This document shows positions 1 to 4,419 of a stretch of 6,329 nt of DNA, one piece after another. The notes beneath the pieces are model-generated. The model worked only from the letters and a program-made list of their open reading frames with translations. It made no database searches and was not told where the DNA came from. Origin of the DNA: Planctomycetota bacterium (lineage in GTDB: Bacteria; Planctomycetota; B15-G4; JADJEK01); assembly GCA_016795255.1 (NCBI GenBank), contig JAEUIB010000747.1, forward strand, positions 1 to 6,329, written 5' to 3'. The translations under genes and the position numbers were made by a program. Position 1 is the stretch's first letter. Every line of letters begins with the position of its first letter.

Positions 1-1309
1 CGAGCCGTGCGCGTGACAGGCCAAGGAACGCCAGGTCGGCGAGGTTCGAACGCACCAGTCGGTCGATGTAGTCCGGGTCGCAACGCTTGCGGAGCTCGTG
101 GACGAACAGGAAGTTCGGCACGAACATCCGATCGACGCCGCGGAACGCGCCGCCGCGGTCGCGGCCGAACACGCGCTTCACGAGGACCTGACGCGCTTGC
201 CGCACGGCGACCAGCATGTCGGCGGAGAAGCGCAGCTCGATGTCCTCTTCCGATTCGAACGTCGGCCAGAACAAGTGCAGCGCGTTGAAGTACGAACTCG
301 GCGTGCCGTTCGCCCGCGCCGCGCGGACGTTCAACGCGTCGACCTGCTTCGCGATCTGGATCGCGAACGCGCGCGTCACGAGCACGAACCACAAGCGCCG
401 GATGCCGGCGCCGACGCCGTAGCGGAGCCTCACGCCGAGCGGCAGCCGCACCGCGGACTTGGCGCGCGCGAGCACCGGCGACGCCGCGATCTGGTGCGCG
501 AGTCGATCGTCCGAAACGTCGAAGTAGCCGCCGTCGAAGTAGTCGGCCACGCGGGCGAAATCGAGGCCGGACCAGATCACGTACAGATGCGGCGGGATCG
601 GGTTGCTGAGCACGTTCTCGGCGACGAACTCGAATCCGACGCGAGTCAGGTACAGACCGCCGTCGCGAATCGCCCGGAACGCCGACGCGGTCCGCGCATC
701 CATCGTCGCGCCACCCGGCGTCGAGCCGGGGCACGGCTCGACGCCGCACCAAGGCATCGCCCGGACGCTCTCCAGCAGCGCTCGTACGGTGCGCTCCCGT
801 CGCCGTCGCTCGTCCAGCGACAACAGCAAGCGCGCCTCTTCCTGGTAGGCCTCCGTCCACAGCCCTCGCACGAGGAAACCGAGCTCGTTGCGCTTGCGGA
901 CTTCGGTGAGGTTCAGGTGGTACGCCTGCGCGGCGGCGATCCGCGATCCGCGCACCAGCACCGAGGTCAGCACGAGCAGGATGCCGCCGACGACCGCGAT
1001 CGCGGCGTAGGCGACGGTGAAGCTCTTCACGGCTTCTTCGCTGAGGGCGTCTCGATCCACGATCGCGCGCGCGATGCGGTTGATGCCGAGCGACACCAGC
1101 AGCGCGAGCGTGATCGCTTTGACGTTGACGCGCAGCAGCGACTTGCCGGCGAGGTTCGCGAGGTCGAGGAAGTCGAGCAACCCGACGATGTCGCGAAGCA
1201 ACTCGCCGGTCGCGACGAGCGAAGCGCGCAGCCGAACGAACCACCCGAACATCCGCAGGATCGCGGTCTTCGAGCGTTCGCCGATCCGATTCCCGCGCGC
1301 GTCCGGCAT
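1..1309 (-). CDS. Unrecognised membrane-associated protein, 3' end off the window
   Basis: The minus strand is open from the ATG at 1309 to the left edge: 436 codons with no stop, so the C-terminus is missing. I do not recognise the family. Residues 98-119 form a clear hydrophobic membrane-segment candidate (core AYAAIAVVGGILLVLTSVL) followed by basic residues. A weaker hydrophobic stretch lies at 64-76. Residues 1-60 are amphipathic, with repeated Leu/Val and Arg/Lys. Residues 130-185 are rich in Arg and Glu and probably helical. A Cys pair occurs at 188 and 193 (WCGVEPC). The rest (220-436) looks globular, rich in aromatics, with short motifs such as NPIPPHLYVIW (236-246) and FVPNFLFVHELRKR (396-409). 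The reading is preferred over the plus-strand frame because its composition is protein-like. There is no Shine-Dalgarno before the ATG; Met20 is an alternative start, also without one. The start follows the tRNA 3' end by only 13 bases, so the two are probably co-transcribed. Function unknown. Confidence 0.8.
   Translation of the reverse strand, partial: MPDARGNRIGERSKTAILRMFGWFVRLRASLVATGELLRDIVGLLDFLDLANLAGKSLLRVNVKAITLALLVSLGINRIARAIVDRDALSEEAVKSFTVAYAAIAVVGGILLVLTSVLVRGSRIAAAQAYHLNLTEVRKRNELGFLVRGLWTEAYQEEARLLLSLDERRRRERTVRALLESVRAMPWCGVEPCPGSTPGGATMDARTASAFRAIRDGGLYLTRVGFEFVAENVLSNPIPPHLYVIWSGLDFARVADYFDGGYFDVSDDRLAHQIAASPVLARAKSAVRLPLGVRLRYGVGAGIRRLWFVLVTRAFAIQIAKQVDALNVRAARANGTPSSYFNALHLFWPTFESEEDIELRFSADMLVAVRQARQVLVKRVFGRDRGGAFRGVDRMFVPNFLFVHELRKRCDPDYIDRLVRSNLADLAFLGLSRARL
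716..746. repeat. Perfect 12-bp inverted repeat inside the unknown gene
   Basis: Arms CGGCGTCGAGCC (716-727) and GGCTCGACGCCG (735-746) are exact reverse complements around a 7-base centre (728-734). It lies in the coding region for about residues 189-198 of the leftmost gene and would form a strong mRNA hairpin. No T run follows on either strand, so it is not an ordinary terminator. Confidence 0.85.
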
Positions 1310-1322
1310 GGGAAGTGATGGG

Positions 1323-1398
1323 TGGTAGCGGAGGACGGAATCGAACCGTCGACACGCGGCTTATGAAGCCGCTGCTCTAACCGCTGAGCTACTCCGCC
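1323..1398 (-). tRNA. tRNA with anticodon CAU, probably elongator tRNA-Met
   Basis: Read on the minus strand, 76 bases fold as a complete cloverleaf. Acceptor arm GGCGGAG/CTCCGCT is closed by a G1-U72 pair. D stem is GCTC/GAGC. Anticodon stem GCGGC/GCCGC holds loop TTCATAA (anticodon CAT). The T arm is GACGG-TTCGATT-CCGTC. The discriminator is A and CCA is encoded. The initiator tRNA is unlikely, because position 1 is not the unpaired C typical of initiators. The GGCGG...CCGCTACCA ends resemble elongator tRNA-Met of many bacteria. A tRNA-Ile2, whose CAU is modified to lysidine-AU, has the same gene-level anticodon and cannot be excluded without a TilS-determinant comparison. Confidence 0.95.
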
Positions 1399-1418
1399 CC
1401 AAGAAATGAAGGCGGAGC

Positions 1419-1447
1419 AGAATGCCGGTCGACCGTCGTCCTGTCAA
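1419..1447 (-). promoter_or_regulatory. Sigma-70-like promoter for the tRNA
   Basis: On the minus strand a perfect -35 box TTGACA (1447-1442) is followed after exactly 17 bp by CATTCT (1424-1419), which keeps the key A2 and T6 of the -10 box. Transcription would begin near 1412, leaving a short leader of about 14 bases before the tRNA at 1398. The perfect -35, ideal spacing and position support the call; the -10 box is only 3 of 6. Confidence 0.6.
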
Positions 1448-1640
1448 TCGACGCCGCGACGCAAACGTCGACATCGAAAGGAATCGGCGACGCGATCGAC
1501 GCTCGAACTCGCTCCGACGGCGCGCGTGCCGAGATCGACGCACCGAGCCGACACCCGAACCGGCGCGTTACCGGCCGCCGCCGGGCCGGCGCTCGATTCG
1601 ATGTTTTCTGCAATCGTCTGAAGATTTCTTGGAGCCCGAG
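1448..1640. other. Non-coding spacer with small hairpins, no gene seen
   Basis: Short frames here read as Arg/Ser-rich shadows and have no good ribosome binding site. The only structure seen is a 6-bp inverted repeat CCGGCC/GGCCGG (1571-1576 and 1584-1589) with a 7-base loop. Between about 1600 and 1632 the sequence becomes noticeably richer in A and T than its surroundings, leading into the candidate small-RNA promoter. Confidence 0.5.
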
Positions 1641-1669
1641 TTGACGCTCGGACGCTTGAGGGCTACACC
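1641..1669 (+). promoter_or_regulatory. Candidate promoter of the small RNA
   Basis: Plus strand TTGACG (1641-1646, 5 of 6 to the -35 consensus), 17-bp spacer, then TACACC (1664-1669, matching T1, A2 and A4 of the -10 box). Initiation would fall near 1675-1677, just at the base of the first hairpin (1677-1690). The -35 box lies in the loop of an inverted repeat, CCGAG (1636-1640) and CTCGG (1647-1651), which could be an operator. The weak -10 makes this tentative. Confidence 0.4.
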
Positions 1670-1675
1670 GAAGCT

Positions 1676-1879
1676 CGAGAGTTCGCTCTCACCCGCGCGG
1701 CCAAGCGCGCGACCCGATCTCTGAAAAATCATCCGGCCAGGGTTGTGTGCCAACACGTAAAAAACAACCATTCCTTCTTCTTCTTCCCCTTTTCCCGAAA
1801 TCCTTGGCTGGATGATCCTTACGACGCGGCGACCAGCCGCATGAGGGCTCGCCCTGCTGCCGCAGGACGAGCCCTTTTT
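1676..1879 (+). ncRNA. Candidate structured small RNA with pyrimidine-rich loop
   Basis: No known RNA family is recognised. In order the transcript would hold: hairpin GAGAG-TTCG-CTCTC (1677-1690); hairpin CGCGC-GGCCAA-GCGCG (1694-1709); a 15-bp stem pairing 1728-1742 with 1802-1816; hairpin GCGGC-GACCA-GCCGC (1826-1840); and an intrinsic terminator (1844-1879). The 15-bp stem contains two G-U pairs (G1735-U1809, G1740-U1804) that would be A-C mismatches in a minus-strand RNA, which argues for the plus strand. Its 59-base loop holds a small GTGT-GCCA-ACAC element (1745-1756), an A6 run (1759-1764) and 26 uninterrupted pyrimidines (1771-1796). The 5' end is inferred from the promoter candidate. 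It converges with ruvC. Checked by eye against tmRNA, RNase P, SRP RNA and 6S hallmarks, with no match. A trans-acting regulator binding purine-rich ribosome binding sites is a guess. Confidence 0.55.
1844..1879 (+). terminator. Intrinsic terminator, plus orientation
   Basis: AGGGCTCG (1844-1851) pairs with CGAGCCCT (1868-1875). After one C-A mismatch (1852/1867), CCTGC (1853-1857) pairs with GCAGG (1862-1866) around loop TGCC. Five T residues (1875-1879) follow directly on the plus strand. The minus strand has no T run after the stem, so the element ends a plus-strand transcript rather than ruvC. Confidence 0.85.
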
Positions 1880-1961
1880 CGTTCGATCGGGGGTCGTTCG
1901 CGGTGGCACCCGCGGCTCGCCGAATGCCGTGTCGCCTCGGTCCCGGACCGACGTCCCGCGA

Positions 1962-2528
1962 TCAGCGGCCCCGGCCGCGCCGGCGACGTGATCCCTGCGC
2001 GCGCGCCAACAGGGCCTCGATCTCGGGGGACGCCGCGCTCGTGCTCGTCGCCCGCATCAGGTGCCGGCGCTGCGCATGGCACAGCGAGGCGGCGAGCGCG
2101 TCGGTCGCGTCGGACTTGAACGCGTCGAGCTTCGTCCCGAGCAGCACGGCCACCATCGCCGCCACGCGCGCCTTCGTCGCACCACCGCTGCCGGTGACCG
2201 CCTTCTTGATCTCCGCCGGCGAGTACTCGAACAACGCGGCGCCGCTGTCGTGCGCGCAGACCAGCGCGATCCCGCGACCCTCCCCCATCGCGATCAAGCT
2301 CTGCGGGTTCTCGCCGAAGAACGCGCGCTCGACGACGACCGCATCCGGGCGCGTCCGCACGAGCACGGCGTTCAGTTGATCCCGGATCTTCGCCAGACGC
2401 TCGGCCAGCGGCTTGGACGCCGGCGCGGTGGCGGTTCCGGCTTCGACCAGCGCGACGCGGCCGCCGAGGTCGTCGACGACGCCGAAGCCGACGACTCGCG
2501 TTCCTGGATCGATCCCGCAGATCCGCAT
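1962..2528 (-). CDS. ruvC: Holliday junction resolvase RuvC
   Basis: 188 residues. RuvC is the Mg-dependent endonuclease that nicks Holliday junctions symmetrically, working with RuvAB branch migration. The start is the canonical MRICGIDPGTRVVGFGV. The four acidic active-site residues are present: D7, E67 (VVVERAFFGEN), D140 and D143 (KSDATDALAASLCHAQ). The region YSPAEIKKAVTGSGGATK (102-119) carries the conserved lysines. The core ends near residue 160. The remaining tail, absent or different in the E. coli protein, ends in an Arg-rich segment (GSRRRRGRGR, 179-188). The ATG at 2528 has GAGGA five bases upstream and places D7 at the usual position. ruvA and ruvB are not adjacent here. The gene diverges from ispD and converges on the candidate small RNA. 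Confidence 0.97.
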   Translation of the reverse strand: MRICGIDPGTRVVGFGVVDDLGGRVALVEAGTATAPASKPLAERLAKIRDQLNAVLVRTRPDAVVVERAFFGENPQSLIAMGEGRGIALVCAHDSGAALFEYSPAEIKKAVTGSGGATKARVAAMVAVLLGTKLDAFKSDATDALAASLCHAQRRHLMRATSTSAASPEIEALLARAQGSRRRRGRGR

Positions 2529-2734
2529 GGCCGTCCTCGCTCGGGGGCGCGCACTGTACGCAGGTCGTCCGTCGATCCACGCGACCGTGTCGCAGCGCGC
2601 GCACGATTCGCGCGGAATCCCGGATCACGGCCCGCGGACGCCGCTGCGTCGATCGAAGCCGCCGAGACGGATCGAGCGGCGGAACTCGGAACGGCCGGTG
2701 ACGGATCGGCGACGCGCGGCGTATTCTGCCGCGG
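2529..2734. promoter_or_regulatory. Divergent ruvC-ispD spacer with weak ruvC -10 box
   Basis: This 206-bp spacer must hold promoters for both divergent genes. On the minus strand TACAGT (2558-2553, 4 of 6 to the -10 consensus) lies 24 bases before the ruvC ATG. No good -35 box is seen 16-18 bp farther up. No LexA-type CTGT-N8-ACAG box was noticed, so SOS control of ruvC is not suggested. Confidence 0.3.
2698..2727 (+). promoter_or_regulatory. Candidate ispD promoter, possibly leaderless
   Basis: GTGACG (2698-2703), 18-bp spacer, TATTCT (2722-2727; T1, A2, T3 and T6 match the -10 consensus). Only 7 bases separate the -10 box from the ispD ATG at 2735, so transcription would begin at or within a base or two of the start codon. 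No Shine-Dalgarno precedes this ATG, as expected for a leaderless mRNA. Confidence 0.4.
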
Positions 2735-3451
2735 ATGACACTGCCGCAGCGAGATGCGCCCGCGTTCGTCGCCGCGATCGTGGTCGCGGCCGGATCCGGC
2801 CGCCGCCTCGGCGCCGGGATCAACAAGGTCCTGCTGCCGCTCGCGCGCCGCCCGATCCTGCGGCGATCCGTCGACGCGTTGTGTGCCGATCCGCGCGTGA
2901 TGTCGGTCCGCGTCGTCATCCGTCCCGAGGACGAAGCCGACGTCACGCAGGCCCTGTCCGGCGGCCGATGGCCGGACCTGCGCTGCGTCCACGGCGGCAA
3001 GGAACGAGCCGATTCGGTGCGACACGGCCTCGACGCCGTCGATCCGCGGGCGCAGCTCGTGCTGGTCCACGACGCGGCCCGGCCGTTGTTGCCGGCGACG
3101 GTGCTGTCCGCCGTGATCGATGCCGGCCTCGCGCACGGCGCGGCGATCCCGGCCGTCCCGATCGCCGACACGCTGAAGCGCGTCCGCGACGGGATCGTCC
3201 GCGAGACCGTCGATCGCTCGGAGCTCGCGGCCGCGCAGACGCCGCAGGCGGCGAAGCCCGAGTTGCTGCGCGCCGCGTACGCCCAGTGGCCCGCCGACGG
3301 ACCGCCGCCGACCGACGAGGCGCAACTGCTCGAGCGCGCCGGCGTGCGCGTCGCGGTCGTCGCCGGCGATGCGACGAACCTGAAGATCACGACCGCGGCC
3401 GACCTCGCGCTCGCGGAATTCCTGTGCGGACGGACGGAGGGATCGACGTGA
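2735..3451 (+). CDS. ispD: IspD, 2-C-methyl-D-erythritol 4-phosphate cytidylyltransferase
   Basis: 238 residues, close to the usual 230. IspD joins CTP and methylerythritol phosphate to CDP-methylerythritol, step three of the cytosolic MEP isoprenoid pathway. Nucleotide-binding loop AAGSGRRLG lies at 18-26, with R24 and K31 (NKVLLPL) as the expected catalytic Arg and Lys. Further signatures are GGKERADSVRHGL (87-99), VHDAARP (111-117), PIADTLKR (142-149), AQTPQ (167-171), TDEAQLLERAG (193-203) and NLKITTAADLALAE (215-228), which contains the conserved K217. One oddity is that the usual LW before AQTPQ is replaced (SELAAAQTPQ has no Trp). The ATG at 2735 has no ribosome binding site and sits just after a -10-like box. 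The stop overlaps the ispF GTG start. Identity is secure from the motif order; fusion to IspF, known in some bacteria, is not the case here. Confidence 0.96.
   Translation: MTLPQRDAPAFVAAIVVAAGSGRRLGAGINKVLLPLARRPILRRSVDALCADPRVMSVRVVIRPEDEADVTQALSGGRWPDLRCVHGGKERADSVRHGLDAVDPRAQLVLVHDAARPLLPATVLSAVIDAGLAHGAAIPAVPIADTLKRVRDGIVRETVDRSELAAAQTPQAAKPELLRAAYAQWPADGPPPTDEAQLLERAGVRVAVVAGDATNLKITTAADLALAEFLCGRTEGST
3436..3440 (+). promoter_or_regulatory. Ribosome binding site of ispF
   Basis: GGAGG, 7 bases before the GTG at 3448 and inside the ispD 3' end. It decides in favour of the GTG start that overlaps the ispD stop. Confidence 0.85.
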
Positions 3452-3927
3452 GCGAGCCACGGATCGGACTCGGGTACGACCGCCATCGGCGCGCCGCCGA
3501 TCGTCCGCTGCGCCTCGGCGGACTGACGCTGGCGCACGAGAACGGTCTGCTCGGCCATTCGGACGCCGACGCCTTGCTGCACGCGGTGATCGACGCCGTG
3601 CTCGGAGCGGCGGGACAGGACGACCTCGGAACGCTGTTCCCCGACACCGATCCGCGGTACGCCGGCGCCGATTCGACCGAACTCGCGCGCGTCGCAATGG
3701 ACCTCGTGAAGCGTGCCGGCTTCCGCGTCCTGTCGCTCGACGCCGTGCTGGTGATCGACCGACCGAAGATCGCGCCGCACCGCGCCGCGCTGCGCACGTC
3801 GCTGTCCACGCTGTTCGAACTCCCCGTCGACCGCGTCAACGTCAAGGCGAAGACGACCGAGGGCTCGGGCGATCCGGAGTTGGTCGAGGTCACGGCCGTC
3901 GCACTGCTCGGCACTCGAGCGCACTGA
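3448..3927 (+). CDS. ispF: IspF, 2-C-methyl-D-erythritol 2,4-cyclodiphosphate synthase
   Basis: 159 residues, normal for the family. IspF is a homotrimeric Zn enzyme that cyclises CDP-methylerythritol 2-phosphate with loss of CMP, step five of the MEP pathway. Metal ligands are visible: D11 and H13 in RIGLGYDRHRR, and H45 in GHSDADALLHAVIDAVLGAAG (36-56). DLGTLFPDTD (59-68) and ADS (74-76) follow. RPKIAPH (105-111) and NVKAKTTE (131-138) are canonical. After TTE the usual LG-x-x-GR-x-EG block is replaced by GSGDPELVEV, about three residues shorter than E. coli, so the conserved Arg is missing; AVALL (150-154) then resumes the family pattern. Start GTG shares GTGA with the ispD stop and has GGAGG at good spacing, implying translational coupling. 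No ispE is visible in the window. Confidence 0.94.
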   Translation: MSEPRIGLGYDRHRRAADRPLRLGGLTLAHENGLLGHSDADALLHAVIDAVLGAAGQDDLGTLFPDTDPRYAGADSTELARVAMDLVKRAGFRVLSLDAVLVIDRPKIAPHRAALRTSLSTLFELPVDRVNVKAKTTEGSGDPELVEVTAVALLGTRAH

Positions 3928-3955
3928 ACGGACCACGCGAGACACGCGCGTCCGT
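3928..3955. terminator. Hairpin between convergent genes, possible two-way terminator
   Basis: ACGGAC (3928-3933) pairs with GTCCGT (3950-3955), and inside it CGCG (3936-3939) pairs with CGCG (3945-3948) around AGACA. It starts on the base after the ispF stop and fills the 33-bp gap to the convergent gene. Neither side has a T run, so it may instead act as a 3'-end stabiliser. Confidence 0.4.
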
Positions 3956-3960
3956 AGCGA

Positions 3961-4419
3961 TCACGCGGGATCGGTGGGGATCGCCGCGACCGCGGCGATC
4001 AGCGCGCCGCCGAAGCTGGCCACCGTGAACGGAAGCGCCGCGCGACCGTGGCGATCGACGGCGCATGACGCGCCGAACGCTTCCTGCCCGAGCACGCCGT
4101 CGGCCGCGTGCGCGATCCAGCGACGACGAGCCTCGACGGAGCGTCCGGCGGATTCGTCGATCGCGTCGAACACGATCACGACGCGCGCGCCGAAGCGACG
4201 CAGCGCTTCGATCGTGCTCGGATCTTCGCGCCGCGGATCGATCACGACGACGAGTTCCGGGCGCTCCTCGAACACGCGATGCGGCAGATCGAGCGTCGGG
4301 TCCCGACTGCGGTCGTGCGCGAACGCCGAACTCGCGTCGTCACGCGCGCCGAGTGCGTCTCGCGTCGCGCGCGTGAACGCATCGAGCTTGTCGGCGGGCG
4401 CCGCGACCAGCACGCGCAT
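3961..4419 (-). CDS. Unrecognised 152-aa protein of the envelope-polysaccharide operon
   Basis: 152 residues, no family recognised. The N-terminus MRVLVAAPADKLDAF looks like a first beta strand and turn. PELVVVIDPRRED (54-66), FGARVVIVFDAIDES (76-90) and WIAHAADGVLGQEAF (101-115) alternate strands and helices as in a Rossmann or GT-B N-terminal half. The run resembles the region of glycosyltransferases where a donor or acceptor domain asks whether a name or date is visible, but no catalytic motif is present. The C-terminus is small and Ala-rich (ASFGGALIAAVAAIP, 134-148), too short and broken to be a sure membrane helix. The ATG overlaps the glycosyltransferase stop in TGATG, and GAGGAGG lies five bases upstream, so the start is secure. 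Tight coupling suggests a role with the glycosyltransferase. It could be a degenerate half-enzyme or a partner subunit; both are guesses. Confidence 0.82.
   Translation of the reverse strand: MRVLVAAPADKLDAFTRATRDALGARDDASSAFAHDRSRDPTLDLPHRVFEERPELVVVIDPRREDPSTIEALRRFGARVVIVFDAIDESAGRSVEARRRWIAHAADGVLGQEAFGASCAVDRHGRAALPFTVASFGGALIAAVAAIPTDPA
3979..4000. repeat. 10-bp inverted repeat near the 3' end of the 152-aa gene
   Basis: GATCGCCGCG (3979-3988) and CGCGGCGATC (3991-4000) are exact reverse complements around AC. It encodes the palindromic-looking peptide IAAVAAI. Lying 18 bases before the stop, it may fold in the mRNA 3' end, or may be chance in an Ala-rich segment. Confidence 0.6.

Noticed and set aside
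98..1318. 406-codon plus-strand frame opposite the leftmost gene
   Set aside because: Its product is almost only Arg, Glu, His, Gln, Asp and Ala with few aromatics, the usual shadow of a high-G+C gene. The minus strand reads as a balanced protein with a membrane helix.
1323..1398. tRNA-Ile2 (lysidine) instead of tRNA-Met
   Set aside because: The acceptor ends resemble elongator tRNA-Met, but the choice rests on similarity from memory and is kept as an alternative.
1571..1589. GC-rich hairpin as a terminator
   Set aside because: No T run follows directly on either strand; the nearest T4 on the plus strand is about 14 bases away.
1568..1771. 67-residue minus-strand frame starting at 1771 after a purine-rich leader
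   Set aside because: The leader is simply the complement of the pyrimidine tract, the product is Arg/Ser/Gly-rich with no recognised motif, and the fold and terminator favour a plus-strand RNA. It is not fully excluded.
2413..3927. 504-codon plus-strand frame ending as IspF
   Set aside because: Only the part from the GTG at 3448 is real IspF; the upstream part is an out-of-frame Arg-rich shadow of ruvC and ispD.
1819..3945. 708-codon minus-strand frame across ruvC, the spacer, ispD and ispF
   Set aside because: It crosses the divergent spacer and opposes two secure plus-strand enzymes; Arg/Ser-rich low-complexity composition.
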